Source: Bacillus infantis NRRL B-14911 (GTDB taxonomy: Bacteria; Bacillota; Bacilli; Bacillales; Cytobacillaceae). Taken from it: a stretch of DNA of 64,000 bases. The notes beneath the pieces are model-generated. The model searched no databases, was not told the origin of the DNA, and worked only from the letters and a program-made list of their open reading frames with translations. Below, one piece after another: positions 8,069 to 17,276 of this stretch. The stretch is taken from assembly GCF_000473245.1 (NCBI RefSeq), contig NC_022524.1, forward strand, positions 4,441,501 to 4,505,500, given 5' to 3'. Every line of letters starts with the position of its first letter. The stretch's first letter is position 1. The translations under genes were made by a program, and so were the position numbers.

Positions 8069-8080
8069 TATGCTCCTCCT

Positions 8081-9688
8081 TTACCAGCTGGCAATCGTTC
8101 CATCTGTGCGCGGCTCTGTTCCACCTGTCAGTACGCCTGTTTCCGGGTTGCGGGTGATGACCTGCCCGCGTCCGAAGCCGCCTGAATCGTGGGCCACCTT
8201 GATTTCGTGCCCTTTGGCGGCAAGCTGCTTCACAAGATGGTTTGGCATTGTATATTCAACCTCTATTTTATTGCCTTCAATCCACTGCCAGCGCGGTGCA
8301 TCAAGAGCGGCCTGCGGATTCAGCTTGAAGTCGATCATGTTCATGGCAACCTGCACATGGCCCTGCGGCTGCATGTATCCGCCCATTACACCGAACGGCC
8401 CCACTGCGTCACTGCCTTTTGTAATGAAGCCAGGGATGATCGTATGATAGGTCTTCTTGCCTGGTGCAAGAGCATTTTCGTGGCCCGGATCAAGGGAGAA
8501 ATCATGCCCCCGGTTCTGCAGGCCGATCCCGGTGCCTGGCACCACCACACCTGATCCAAAGCCCATATAATTGCTCTGGATAAACGAAACCATATTGCCT
8601 TCCCCATCCGCCGTTGACAGATAAACTGTGCCGCCTTTTGGCAGGGAGCCCGGCTCTGGGAGGCGCGCTTCGCCTGTAATTTTCCTGCGGGAGGCTTCTG
8701 CATAGCTTTCAGAAAGCATATCCTCCACCTTCGTTTTCATGAAGGCAGGATCGGTAATATAAGTTTTGCCGTCTGTAAACGCCTGCTTCATCGCTTCCAG
8801 CTGCAGATGGAGCTGTTCAGCGTCTTCGCGATGGGTGAACTCATACCCTTTTAAAATATTCAGGGCCATCAGTGCTACCAGCCCTTGGCCATTCGGCGGG
8901 ATTTCCCAAATATCGTAGCCGCGGTAGTTAACGGAAATCGGGTCCACCCATTCAGCTTTATAGCCTTCCAGATCCTCTTTGGAAAGGAAGCCTCCGCCCT
9001 CTTCGGATGCCTTGGCAATCTTATCGGCGAGTTCGCCGCGGTAGAAGCTTTCAGCGTTCGTTTCCGCAATCGCTTCGAGCGTTCTTGCGTGATCTTCAGA
9101 CTTCCACATTTCACCGATTTCCGGAGCTTTGCCATTCGGCGCGAACACCTTGAACCATTCTTCATATTCAGGGCCGGTAAAGCGCTTTTTATAAATCTTA
9201 TGTGCCCCTTCCCAATATTTCCCGAGAATCGGGGATACAGGGTAGCCATAACGTGCATAGTCGATGGCCGGCTGGAGCACCTCTTTCAATGGAAGGCGGC
9301 CAAACCGCTTGGACAGCTCTGCCCATGCAGAAGGAGCACCAGGAACGGTGACAGGGACCCAGCCATGTGATGGCATGGTTTCATGACCCTTTTCCTTCAC
9401 CTTATCAATACTGATGCTCTGCGGGGACGGTCCGCTTCCGTTCAAGCCGTACAGCGAATCATTTGTCCATACAAGCGCAAAAGCATCGCCGCCGATCCCG
9501 TTTGAGGTCGGCTCCACGACCGTCAGGCAGGCAGCCGTTGCGATTGCCGCATCAATGGCATTACCGCCTTTTTTCATTATGTCGAGCCCAGCCTGGGCAG
9601 CAAGGGGCTGGGAGGTTGCAACCATCCCGTTCCGCGCAATTGAAGCCATCCGCTGTGACTGATATGGATAAGTAAGATTTGAAGACAA
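8081..9688 (-). CDS. Gamma-glutamyltransferase family protein (YwrD type)
   Basis: A 535-residue Ntn-hydrolase homologue. Family blocks are QPLAAQAGLDIMKKGGNAID (28-47, the start of the large subunit), IPPNGQG (263-269) and the autoprocessing/nucleophile site KGGTVYLSTAD with Thr354. It should cleave or transfer gamma-glutamyl groups of glutathione-like or polyglutamyl substrates. YwrD proteins lack the long signal peptide of secreted Ggt, and none is visible here, which suggests a cytoplasmic enzyme. I took the TTG start because GAGGGGG lies 10 nt before it and the protein then matches the family length. In-frame sequence further upstream runs through repeat DNA. Confidence 0.88.
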   Translation of the reverse strand: MSSNLTYPYQSQRMASIARNGMVATSQPLAAQAGLDIMKKGGNAIDAAIATAACLTVVEPTSNGIGGDAFALVWTNDSLYGLNGSGPSPQSISIDKVKEKGHETMPSHGWVPVTVPGAPSAWAELSKRFGRLPLKEVLQPAIDYARYGYPVSPILGKYWEGAHKIYKKRFTGPEYEEWFKVFAPNGKAPEIGEMWKSEDHARTLEAIAETNAESFYRGELADKIAKASEEGGGFLSKEDLEGYKAEWVDPISVNYRGYDIWEIPPNGQGLVALMALNILKGYEFTHREDAEQLHLQLEAMKQAFTDGKTYITDPAFMKTKVEDMLSESYAEASRRKITGEARLPEPGSLPKGGTVYLSTADGEGNMVSFIQSNYMGFGSGVVVPGTGIGLQNRGHDFSLDPGHENALAPGKKTYHTIIPGFITKGSDAVGPFGVMGGYMQPQGHVQVAMNMIDFKLNPQAALDAPRWQWIEGNKIEVEYTMPNHLVKQLAAKGHEIKVAHDSGGFGRGQVITRNPETGVLTGGTEPRTDGTIASW

Positions 9689-9896
9689 ATTCTTTTCCCC
9701 CTCTATTGACGGTGCCAGGCACCAGCTAGGCAAAACCTTCGCCTTGCGAAATATTATACCAGAGAAAAGGGGGAGATGTCGAAAAATTATGAATGAGTGA
9801 GTATTCTGGGTATAGTTTTGGTTGGGGAGTACAGTGTTTAGATGAAAGAGGGGGGATTTTGAGTGTAATTGACCATTGGAGGAGCCGGGGATTTCG

Positions 9897-10013
9897 TTTA
9901 TTAGCAACTTTTTGAGTTTATTAGCAACTTTTTCCGTATATTAGCAACTTTTCCTTTTTATTAGCAACTTTCCGGATATATTAGCAACTCTCCCATTTTA
10001 TTAGCAACTAGCC
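9897..10013. repeat. Six tandem copies of a 20-bp word TATTAGCAACTTT
   Basis: TTAGCAACT starts at 9901, 9921, 9941, 9961, 9981 and 10001, exactly 20 bp apart. The 13-nt core TATTAGCAACTTT is nearly constant (the last two copies diverge after CAACT). The 6-7 nt between cores differ each time: TTGAGT, TTCCG, TCCTTT, CCGGA, CCCATT. The last copy breaks off after TTAGCAACT. The spacing of constant cores with variable linkers looks like an array of protein-binding sites. No coding potential is seen. Confidence 0.94.
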
Positions 10014-10085
10014 TCAGAGAGCAGCCAGTCCCATCGACCGAGCAGCCAGCCCCGTCTAAAAACCAACCCCTCATCCACTACGAAA

Positions 10086-10113
10086 AAACCCGCCATCATC
10101 ACGGCGGGCTTTT
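10086..10113 (-). terminator. Terminator of spoIIQ
   Basis: Minus strand: CCCGCC pairs with GGCGGG across an 8-nt loop and is followed by six T residues. Confidence 0.85.
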
Positions 10114-10122
10114 CCATTCTTA

Positions 10123-11088
10123 TTACGCGTTTTCGTTGTTCAGGCTGGCGTCAGATGAATCTGTGGACTCTTCTTCCTGATCTCCGGAATTGTTTTTGTC
10201 CTGGTCTTCTTTATCGCCTGCATTTTCGTCTTCTTTATCTTCTGCTGCTTTATCGTCTTCAGCAGCTTTTTTCTCATCTGCTGATTCTTCTGTTCCAGTT
10301 GCGGCATCGTCTGCTTCTTCACCTTCAGCTGCTGCATCGCTGTCATTTTCTTCAGCGGCACCGCTGTCGTCGGCTGCACCTGTGTTATCGGTCGGGGCAG
10401 CTTCCTGTAGCGCGCTTAATGGCTTATTGAAGTAGTCAAGCGGGTTGACAGGCACATTGTCTTTGCGGATTTCAAAGTGTACATGGACGCCTGCTTCTTC
10501 GTTAAATAGGCTTTGGCCGGCTTTTGCAAGAGCTTGTCCTTGTTCAACCTGGTCGCCTTGCTTTACACTTACATCTGTAACAGATTGATATTGTGTTACA
10601 ATACCTTTGTCATGCTCGATTTCGATGACATTTCCTAACAGCGCATCTTCATCCACTCTTGTAACAGTTCCGCTTAGGGCTGCTTTCACTTCGAAGGATT
10701 CGCCATCTTTTTGGGCGATATCAATTCCAGTGTTTGGATGGTACGTGTTATTGTAGAAAACCAATGCTGCTTCCTGTTCTTCTTTCTTGCCTGTGTAATC
10801 ATAGAACTGCTTTTGGATTTCGACTGAATCCTGGTTGGCTACCGGCATGACGAAGTTTTCCATTGAGCGGGTTACTTCTACTGATGGCTCATCGTATTTC
10901 TTCTCGGCAACATCAGTATCGCTGTAATCATACTCATCAGACGCATTGTTCGAGTTTTGATACCAAAGAACCGCGGTTAGAATGATTGCTGCGCTCGCCA
11001 GATAGATAGCCGGGAATGCCCACCTTTTTTTCATAAAGCGCTTGAAACCTGAATCTTGAGAAGATCGTTGCTTTTCTTCCTCTCTCAT
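10123..11088 (-). CDS. spoIIQ: Forespore engulfment protein SpoIIQ (M23/LytM domain)
   Basis: 321 residues: a short basic cytoplasmic end, one membrane helix (about 24-42), a linker, a LytM/M23 domain (about 105-220) and a long acidic tail (about 225-321, rich in D/E/A). SpoIIQ is made in the forespore and pairs with mother-cell SpoIIIAH to hold the two membranes together during engulfment. The domain keeps H117-P-N-T-G-I-D123 and the HVH motif (202-204), so all metal ligands of an active M23 peptidase seem present (see findings). The tail is longer than in the B. subtilis protein of about 283 aa. The gene lies in the murAA-spoIID-spoIIQ cluster. Identification rests on the transmembrane-LytM layout plus context. 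Confidence 0.93.
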   Translation of the reverse strand: MREEEKQRSSQDSGFKRFMKKRWAFPAIYLASAAIILTAVLWYQNSNNASDEYDYSDTDVAEKKYDEPSVEVTRSMENFVMPVANQDSVEIQKQFYDYTGKKEEQEAALVFYNNTYHPNTGIDIAQKDGESFEVKAALSGTVTRVDEDALLGNVIEIEHDKGIVTQYQSVTDVSVKQGDQVEQGQALAKAGQSLFNEEAGVHVHFEIRKDNVPVNPLDYFNKPLSALQEAAPTDNTGAADDSGAAEENDSDAAAEGEEADDAATGTEESADEKKAAEDDKAAEDKEDENAGDKEDQDKNNSGDQEEESTDSSDASLNNENA

Positions 11089-11227
11089 TTATCATCACCT
11101 CAGCAATCATTCTGAACAGATTGAGGGTTTTATATACATACCTTGAAAAAAATTTTTAATGCTTATTTTTCGACAAAGCTTTCCGCTTTATGCATGAAAG
11201 ATCAAAATAATTCTAAGGAGAAAAATA

Positions 11228-11647
11228 ATGAAGTGGATCATACGAATTTTGCCCCTCTTATATATGGGTCTGATCTGGTTTTTATCGAGCATGCCGGCTG
11301 ATGCTGTCGTCGCCCTGCCTGATTCAAAGGTCGACAGCTTCCTGAAGGAATCCATGCATCTGATAGAGTTTGCCATTCTTTATATCCTTTTGGTGCTGGC
11401 CTTTTTAACAGGAGGCTCTTTTACTAAAAAGCTCAATATCATCCTCGCGTTCATTGCCGCCCTGTACGGCGTGACAGACGAAATTCATCAATCCTTCATC
11501 CCGGCACGGTCTTCTTCGCTGATCGATGTGGCCAAGGACTGGATTGGCGTAGCTGCGGCTTATTATTTTGTCTATCAGGCCAGGTTCGGCGGACGCTTCA
11601 AGCTGCTTGCCAGCTTTTTAAAAAGAATAGAGAATATAAAAAAATAG
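11228..11647 (+). CDS. VanZ-family membrane protein
   Basis: 139 residues with about four hydrophobic segments and the VanZ signature DEIHQSFIPARSSSLIDVAKDWIG (about 88-111, where DE, HQ and D..D are the conserved polar residues). VanZ proteins are small membrane proteins linked to teicoplanin tolerance in some operons, but most chromosomal copies have no known function. AAGGAG lies 7 nt before the ATG. The gene runs opposite to both neighbours, divergent from spoIIQ and convergent with spoIID, and shares a two-way terminator with the latter. It is not part of the sporulation operons. Confidence 0.88.
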   Translation: MKWIIRILPLLYMGLIWFLSSMPADAVVALPDSKVDSFLKESMHLIEFAILYILLVLAFLTGGSFTKKLNIILAFIAALYGVTDEIHQSFIPARSSSLIDVAKDWIGVAAAYYFVYQARFGGRFKLLASFLKRIENIKK

Positions 11648-11677
11648 GACTGGGGTCAGACCCCGGTCCTATTTTTT
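11642..11677. terminator. Bidirectional terminator between the VanZ gene and spoIID
   Basis: ATAGGACTGGGGT pairs with ACCCCGGTCCTAT around a 3-nt loop, with A-rich and T-rich flanks. It serves the converging genes on both strands. Confidence 0.88.
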
Positions 11678-12697
11678 TGCGGTTATTTTCGTCAATGCCT
11701 GATCGGCCGAGGCAATTTCGACGCCTTTATAATAGTATGTGACGATATCCTTGAAGGTTTTCCCTTCTGCTGCCATCCCGTTTGCCCCGTATTGGCTCAT
11801 CCCGACACCGTGGCCGAACCCTTTGGTGGTGATGACAATATTATTGCCCTTGCGCTCCCATGTGAAGTCGGTGGACCTCAGCCCGAGATCTGTGCGTATC
11901 GTCGTGCCTTCCAGAATCTTGCCGTTAATATCCACCTTGCCGACCCTCTTACCGGCCGTTCTTTCAATAACGGTCCCGATCGTATTGTCAGCAGGCAGCT
12001 TTACGCCAAGCTTTGCTTCAAATTCTGCCACTGTAATCTCTTTTTGCGCCTGGTACTTAGGCGTACCCACATCCCATGGGCTTTCCACACTTTTTAAATA
12101 TGGCATGGCATTGGACCACACTTCTTCCGAGCTTTCGGTATACCCGTTTGCCGTGGAGAAGAATTGGGCTTCAATCGGTTTGCCTTCATATGTCAGGATC
12201 TGTCCGCTTGTTTCACTCACGGCCTCTTTTATTTTTTTTATCTTCCAGCTGTAATCCTTCTGCCAGATTTTCTTAAGCTCAGCTTCATTCTTGTAGACCT
12301 GATGGTTCTCCGTGTCGGTAACGATGGCTCCATCCGGCAGCCCTTCTGTCACCTTGCCCATCATTTGCCTGACAATATAGGTCCTGGCTGTCAATGCCTG
12401 TGCCTTCAGGGCTTCTTTTTCAAAGTCGGCAGGCATTTCTGAGGCGACTACCCCGACTACATATTCCTCAAGAGGAAGCGTTTCTACTTTTTTGGCCATT
12501 GTGCGGTATACAGACACGTCGATTGCCGGTCCGGCAGGCTTCGCCGCTGCCGGCGGCTCTTCCTGCTGCTGAAGCTCTTCGCCCAGCTTGCCGCTGACTT
12601 TCGCATCCTTAAATGGGAGGACGAGCAGTGTCGGAATCATCAGGGTTGTTACGAGCAGTAGGGCGGATAGTAGTAGGATCGGTTTAAATTTAATCAT
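11669..12697 (-). CDS. spoIID: Stage II sporulation protein D (SpoIID)
   Basis: 342 residues with one N-terminal membrane anchor (about 6-28, [20 protein letters not shown]) and the SpoIID domain. Landmarks are [32 protein letters not shown], and [17 protein letters not shown] near the middle, with [19 protein letters not shown] near residue 300. SpoIID is a lytic transglycosylase that, with SpoIIM and SpoIIP, thins and moves peptidoglycan during engulfment. It sits right after murAA as in B. subtilis. A sigma-E-like promoter lies just upstream. Confidence 0.96.
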   Translation of the reverse strand: MIKFKPILLLSALLLVTTLMIPTLLVLPFKDAKVSGKLGEELQQQEEPPAAAKPAGPAIDVSVYRTMAKKVETLPLEEYVVGVVASEMPADFEKEALKAQALTARTYIVRQMMGKVTEGLPDGAIVTDTENHQVYKNEAELKKIWQKDYSWKIKKIKEAVSETSGQILTYEGKPIEAQFFSTANGYTESSEEVWSNAMPYLKSVESPWDVGTPKYQAQKEITVAEFEAKLGVKLPADNTIGTVIERTAGKRVGKVDINGKILEGTTIRTDLGLRSTDFTWERKGNNIVITTKGFGHGVGMSQYGANGMAAEGKTFKDIVTYYYKGVEIASADQALTKITAKK

Positions 12698-12752
12698 GAA
12701 TTATGCCTCCATATCGAATGATTGTCAAATAACCAAATGGCCATCTCCATTC

Positions 12753-12783
12753 ATTCATATGGTCCGGGACAAGCTTTTATGAC
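12753..12783 (-). promoter_or_regulatory. Sigma-E-like promoter of spoIID
   Basis: Minus strand: -35 GTCATAAA (12776-12783), a 14-nt spacer and -10 CATATGAAT (12753-12761). This resembles the sigma-E consensus (GTCATATT / CATACAAT) and lies about 55 bp before the spoIID start, which fits the known mother-cell expression of the gene. Confidence 0.55.
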
Positions 12784-12893
12784 AAGAATCATCAGATGGG
12801 AGAAGGGTTTTGCATTGAGACCAGGATGATATTAAGAATAGGTTACATTCAGCATAAACAGTCGTAAAAACAGCTTTTCCGCATAAAATCAAA

Positions 12894-12943
12894 AAACCGC
12901 AGAACCTTATCGTCGGATATCAGACAACAAGGTTCTACGGTTT
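12894..12943 (-). terminator. Terminator of murAA
   Basis: Minus strand: AAACCGTAGAACCTT pairs with AAGGTTCTGCGGTTT (14 of 15 bp, one G-U) and leads into T residues, about 25 bp past the murAA stop codon. Confidence 0.85.
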
Positions 12944-12967
12944 TATTGAACATCATCCGGAATGCTA

Positions 12968-14275
12968 TTAAGCATTCATATCGGATACGTAAGTTTCTTC
13001 AGTAATTGTTTCTTCCACTTCTGTGATGCGTTCGATGTCAGCGCCAAGTGCTGCCAGTTTGTTGTGGAAGCCGACATAGCCGCGGTCAAGGTGCTTAAGC
13101 TCTGTTACACGGGTAACGCCGTCAGCGACCAGGCCAGTCAGGATCAGGGCTGCTGCTGCGCGAAGATCGGTTGCTGCAACTTCTGCTCCCTGCAGATTGG
13201 ATGGTCCATTCATGACAACGGAACGGCCTTCAATCTTTACTTCTGCATTCATCCTGCGGAATTCCTCTACATGCATGAAGCGGTTTTCGAATACCGTTTC
13301 AGTGATCATGCTGGTTCCTTTTGCACGAAGCAAGAGGGCCATCATCTGGGACTGCATGTCAGTCGGGAAGCCAGGGTGAGGCATGGTCTTGATATCAACA
13401 GCCTTCAGCTTATCAGGGCCGATGACACGGACTCCTTCGCCTTCCTCGATGAAAGTGACACCCATTTCCTCCATTTTGGCAATCAGGGATGTCATGTGTT
13501 CCGGAACTGCATTCTGTACCAGCACGTCTCCGCCTGTGATAGCAGCTGCTACCATGAAGGTTCCTGCCTCGATGCGGTCAGGGATGATGTTATGGACTGC
13601 TCCGAAAAGCATGTCTACGCCTTCGATTTTGATCGTTCCTGTGCCTGCGCCTTTTACTTTTGCCCCCATTTTATTGAGGAAGTTAGCGAGGTCGACAATC
13701 TCAGGCTCTTTTGCAACGTTCTCGATGATGGTTGTGCCCTTTGCAAGGGTTGCAGCCATCATGATATTTTCAGTTGCCCCGACACTCGGGAAGTCCAGAT
13801 ATATTTTTGCTCCCTGCAGGCGGTCTTCTACTTCCGCTTCAATGAAGCCATTTCCTACTTTTACCTTAGCACCCATGGCTTCAAAGCCTTTAAGGTGCTG
13901 GTCGATCGGACGTGATCCGATGGCACAGCCTCCTGGCAGTGCGACACGGGCACGGCCATTGCGCGCGAGCAATGATCCCATTACGAGTACAGATGCGCGC
14001 ATTTTGCGAACATATTCAAACGGTGCCTCAACCTTAAGCTCTCTTGATGCATCCACGATGACTTCGTTATTTTTAAACTCCACTTCGGCGTTTAAATAGC
14101 GTAACACTTCATTGATGGTATATACATCGGAGAGAGTCGGCACATCACGAATTACGCTTTTTCCATCACTTGCTAACAGTGTAGCGGCGATAACAGGCAA
14201 GACAGCATTTTTTGCTCCTTCTACTTTAACAGTACCGCTTAGCCTTTTTCCGCCGCGGACGATGATTTTTTCCAA
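12968..14275 (-). CDS. murAA: UDP-N-acetylglucosamine 1-carboxyvinyltransferase MurA (MurAA)
   Basis: 435 residues, the two-domain EPSP-synthase fold. It adds enolpyruvate from PEP to UDP-GlcNAc, the first committed step of peptidoglycan synthesis, in the cytoplasm. Visible active-site residues are Lys22-Asn23 (GAKNAVLP) and Cys117 in [14 protein letters not shown], the residue alkylated by fosfomycin. This is one of two murA genes in the window. The link to ywmB and spoIID marks it as the MurAA (main) type. AAGGGG-like purines precede the ATG, and the gene ends at a strong hairpin. Confidence 0.97.
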   Translation of the reverse strand: MEKIIVRGGKRLSGTVKVEGAKNAVLPVIAATLLASDGKSVIRDVPTLSDVYTINEVLRYLNAEVEFKNNEVIVDASRELKVEAPFEYVRKMRASVLVMGSLLARNGRARVALPGGCAIGSRPIDQHLKGFEAMGAKVKVGNGFIEAEVEDRLQGAKIYLDFPSVGATENIMMAATLAKGTTIIENVAKEPEIVDLANFLNKMGAKVKGAGTGTIKIEGVDMLFGAVHNIIPDRIEAGTFMVAAAITGGDVLVQNAVPEHMTSLIAKMEEMGVTFIEEGEGVRVIGPDKLKAVDIKTMPHPGFPTDMQSQMMALLLRAKGTSMITETVFENRFMHVEEFRRMNAEVKIEGRSVVMNGPSNLQGAEVAATDLRAAAALILTGLVADGVTRVTELKHLDRGYVGFHNKLAALGADIERITEVEETITEETYVSDMNA

Positions 14276-14308
14276 AGTGTATTCCCCTCCGCGTCCAATT
14301 TCTCTATA

Positions 14309-15058
14309 TTAATATTCAATCGTAATGATTGGTGTTCCAACTACAAGGGTAGTCTTTCCGCCCAATCCTTGAGTTCTTAATCCAATTTGTAAATTCATCT
14401 CATCATTGTTGCTTTCAATCGACCCGGCAAACATTGGAGAATACGCCGATGCTGATATAAAAGAACTTTCTTTTAATGACTCAATTTCCTTTGCATCAAA
14501 AGCTTTCATCAATTCATTTACATTATCAGGCAAAGTCTTTTTCATCTTATCACCGAACTCGCCTTTAATACAAGAGAAAATTGTGGCATTTCCACGAAAT
14601 ATGTCGGAGAGCTTATCGGAAAGTTCCTCTTTTAGGAAGGTCTCCGTTCCCTTCCCCCAGCCATGGCCTGTGGCCTCATAAATTAAATACGTATGAGCCT
14701 TGCCATTTGTGAGGGTCGATAGGATTTTTATGCTCTCTTTTTTATTTCCGTCTGCCTGGAAAACCGCTGAATACTCGGCCTTATCCTTGCTGGAGCTTGA
14801 TGTCCACTCCCATTCCGGATAATCTGCCTTCATTTTCCCGGCAAGCGTTTCGGCGTCCCGAAGATTTTCGACATTTTCCATATTTTTTCTTGCATGGATC
14901 GTCCAGTCTTGAATCAAAATATCTTTGTTTTGAAGAACCGCGGCCATAGTCAATAGGTCATGCTTTCCGATAGCTACAGTCGTCTTATTCCCAAGGTTTA
15001 TAGTGACAAAACCAATAATAGCGATAATTGCAAAATAAAGTGTGTACTTTTTCAACAT
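14309..15058 (-). CDS. ywmB: YwmB family protein (sporulation-linked, function unclear)
   Basis: 249 residues starting MLKKYTLYFAIIAIIGFVTI, a single N-terminal membrane anchor or signal peptide, followed by an exported domain of mixed alpha/beta character. Family members are annotated as YwmB, with a TATA-box-binding-protein-like fold. No enzyme motif is seen. GGAGTGAG lies 6 nt before the ATG I chose, and an upstream in-frame ATG has no such site. Length agrees with the B. subtilis protein (about 245 aa). It is followed by murAA after 33 bp, so the two and spoIID form the conserved ywmB-murAA-spoIID group. Confidence 0.9.
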   Translation of the reverse strand: MLKKYTLYFAIIAIIGFVTINLGNKTTVAIGKHDLLTMAAVLQNKDILIQDWTIHARKNMENVENLRDAETLAGKMKADYPEWEWTSSSSKDKAEYSAVFQADGNKKESIKILSTLTNGKAHTYLIYEATGHGWGKGTETFLKEELSDKLSDIFRGNATIFSCIKGEFGDKMKKTLPDNVNELMKAFDAKEIESLKESSFISASAYSPMFAGSIESNNDEMNLQIGLRTQGLGGKTTLVVGTPIITIEY

Positions 15059-15314
15059 GTATCTCACTCCCCTTATTACCATTGTTGCCAAGCTGGGGGA
15101 GAGCATACCAGGGAAAAGTCGTCACTTTTTGACAAATACAGAAGCCGGAAAGCTCACATTATGTTTATACGTGACTTTTTTCACAAAAGTGCGCATATGT
15201 ATTTGCAGCAAGAAAGCTGCTGACATACAAAAAAGATTTTACTAAGATTCCTGCTGGAATGGAACATGCATGAAGACCTATATTTCACATTTTTCTGCTG
15301 CCAAAACCTGCTTT

Positions 15315-15551
15315 TTATTGAAGAATGAGCGGCAGCTGCTGAGACCATAGCAGATAGTCGAGAAAAAAATTGCTGACAATCGATCCAATGACGATGGAAA
15401 GCATGACGAACAGCACTCTTGCCTGGAACACATGGTGGGCTCTCAGAAACTTTTCATAGTTGACTGACTGCAGTGCCCACCAGGCAATCGCGATGAAAAA
15501 CAAGTGTGAGATGATGCTTAGTAATGCCTGCTGGCCGAAGCCTGAAATCAT
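15315..15551 (-). CDS. ywzB: DUF1146 small membrane protein YwzB
   Basis: 78 residues with two hydrophobic helices (ALLSIISHLFFIAIAWWALQ and VLFVMLSIVIGSIVSNFFLDYL) linked by a basic stretch (NYEKFLRAHHVFQAR). This matches the DUF1146 family found after the atp operon in many Bacillaceae. The function is unknown. GGGGGATTGCC precedes the ATG. In this genome the nuo operon lies between it and atp. A roughly 250-bp gap to ywmB suggests separate transcription. Confidence 0.85.
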   Translation of the reverse strand: MISGFGQQALLSIISHLFFIAIAWWALQSVNYEKFLRAHHVFQARVLFVMLSIVIGSIVSNFFLDYLLWSQQLPLILQ

Positions 15552-15715
15552 TTGGCAATCCCCCTAGAACTTTTCAGTACTTAGATTGTAGCACCAATTG
15601 CCATGCAAATAAATCGGCTGGCGCACATTGCTTCCCGAAATGCAGGCGAAGCGGATGCCTCCTTTCATTTGACGTAAGCTCCCCTGCAAAGGTTTCACAC
15701 TTTTATAGAAAAAAT

Positions 15716-15750
15716 AAAAAGGAGGCTGGCGCTTTTCACCAGCCTCCTTT
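15716..15750 (-). terminator. Terminator of the nuo operon
   Basis: Minus strand: GGAGGCTGG pairs with CCAGCCTCC around a 9-nt loop, followed by five T residues. It lies immediately after the nuoN stop codon. Confidence 0.9.
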
Positions 15751-15755
15751 TCTTC

Positions 15756-17270
15756 TCATTGAAGAAAATCAGCAAATTGATTGAAGTTGCTTTGCAGAAA
15801 ATCAATGGCCAGATTCGGCAGGATCCCAAACACAATGACCGCACAGGCGCAGAAGCCGATGACAATGGATACAGAAGCAGGCTGGGCCGGTTTCTCCCGA
15901 TCAGCTGCTGGCCTGAAGAACATCTGCGTAAGGATTCCAAAATAATAATAGTAAGAGACAACCGTTGCGGCAACCATGATCGACACGAGCACATAGTGAG
16001 CCGGCTCTGTCATAAGGGCGCCTGTGATGATATTGAGCTTCCCGATAAAACCTGCGGTCCCCGGGATGCCTGCTAAAGAGAGGATGAATATCCCCATCGC
16101 AGCAGCAAGCAAAGGCGACCTTTTATACAGGCCGGAAAAAATGCTGATGTCTTCTGATCCTGCTTTTTCAGAAACAGCCTGGATGACCGCAAAAGCCCCG
16201 AGGCTCATCAGCAGATACGCACCCAGATAGAACCACAGCGAGTCGAACATAAATACCGATGCAGCCGAGATCGCAACAAATATATAGCCGGCATGGGCAA
16301 TGCTTGAGTAGGCAAACAGCCGCTTGATATTCCGCTGCCTCAGGGCAATCACATTTCCAACGATCATCGTGGCCCCTGCCAGGAAGGCCATATAATCCTG
16401 GACCTTGATGATGAGCGGCAGCGAGCCCGGCCCTTCAGACGGTGCTGATAAGGCTATGACGAGCACCACACGTGCGATCAGTACAAATCCTGCTGTTTTT
16501 GAAACCACACTCAGGAAAGCAGTGACCGGAAGCGGTGATCCCTGATACACGTCCGGTGCCCACATATGAAAAGGCACAGACGCTATCTTGAAAGCGAGCC
16601 CAGTCAAAATCATGAAAAAGGCCAGGCCAACAAGGTACAGATACTGTGATTCCGTGATGGATGAGAGTACCAATCCGATTTCCTTCAGATTAGTCGTTCC
16701 GGCAATTCCGTACAAATAGCTCATCCCAAACAGAGTGATTGCAGTGGAAATCCCGCCATTGATGACATACTTCATGGCCGATTCATTGGACTGCAGATTC
16801 CTTTTCTGCATGCCGGCCAGGATATAGGAAGAAATCGACAGCAGCTCAAGCCCTGTGAAAAGGGTGATCAGGTCACCGCTTGAAGACATCATCATCGCAC
16901 CAAGAAGCGCCGTCAGAAAGAGATAGTAAAACTCTCCCCTGTATTCCTCCAGTCCCTCTTTCCCTCTATATCCGAGAGCGAGCAGCATTACAAAAGCGGA
17001 GCCGATCAGGAGCAGCAGCTTGAATGCCTTGGCAAACGAATCGAGGCGGAAGGTGTCAGAAAGGATTGATTCCGTCCCGCTTCCCAGCAGAGCAAGAAGG
17101 GAAGCCAGTGCACCAAGGATGCCGGCTAAGGCAAGCCAGCCAAGGATCTGCCTGCTTTTCTTAGAGGGCATGAACAGATCGATCAGGGTTAAGATGGCTG
17201 TGCTGCCAAGGATGATGAATTCCGGTATCATCAAGAGCCAATTATATGAAAGCAATGTTTCCAGGTCCAT
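15756..17270 (-). CDS. nuoN: Complex I subunit NuoN
   Basis: 504 residues, an antiporter-like membrane subunit with about 14 helices. Typical markers are the GLELLSISSYILAG segment (helix with conserved Glu, about 138-151) and the broken-helix region SVPFHMWAPDVYQGSP (about 232-247). In complex I it is one of three proton-channel subunits that couple quinone reduction to proton export. It is the last gene of the operon, 6 bp after nuoM, and ends at a strong terminator. Confidence 0.95.
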   Translation of the reverse strand: MDLETLLSYNWLLMIPEFIILGSTAILTLIDLFMPSKKSRQILGWLALAGILGALASLLALLGSGTESILSDTFRLDSFAKAFKLLLLIGSAFVMLLALGYRGKEGLEEYRGEFYYLFLTALLGAMMMSSSGDLITLFTGLELLSISSYILAGMQKRNLQSNESAMKYVINGGISTAITLFGMSYLYGIAGTTNLKEIGLVLSSITESQYLYLVGLAFFMILTGLAFKIASVPFHMWAPDVYQGSPLPVTAFLSVVSKTAGFVLIARVVLVIALSAPSEGPGSLPLIIKVQDYMAFLAGATMIVGNVIALRQRNIKRLFAYSSIAHAGYIFVAISAASVFMFDSLWFYLGAYLLMSLGAFAVIQAVSEKAGSEDISIFSGLYKRSPLLAAAMGIFILSLAGIPGTAGFIGKLNIITGALMTEPAHYVLVSIMVAATVVSYYYYFGILTQMFFRPAADREKPAQPASVSIVIGFCACAVIVFGILPNLAIDFLQSNFNQFADFLQ

Positions 17271-17276
17271 CCTTCA

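Larger units (their letters stand above)
9689..10122. other. Gene-free interval ggt-spoIIQ with a 20-bp repeat array
   Basis: About 430 bp. It contains the palindromic GGTGCCAGGCACC at 9711-9723 close to the ggt ribosome-binding site, a purine-rich stretch, six copies of a 20-bp word (listed separately) and the spoIIQ terminator. Confidence 0.7.

Noticed and set aside
9897-10013. CRISPR array
   Set aside because: The constant part is 13 nt and the variable part 6-7 nt, far shorter than CRISPR repeats and spacers, and no cas gene is in the window. The same holds for the arrays at 1474 and 38954.
11089-11227. Sigma-F promoter of spoIIQ
   Set aside because: Several partial matches to GTATA / GGNNANNNT occur, but none has both elements at proper spacing, so no position is claimed.
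12962-13915. 317-codon open frame on the plus strand
   Set aside because: It lies exactly opposite murAA, whose active-site motifs are clear. The translation is His/Cys/Phe-rich without any domain, the usual mirror image of a GC-biased gene.
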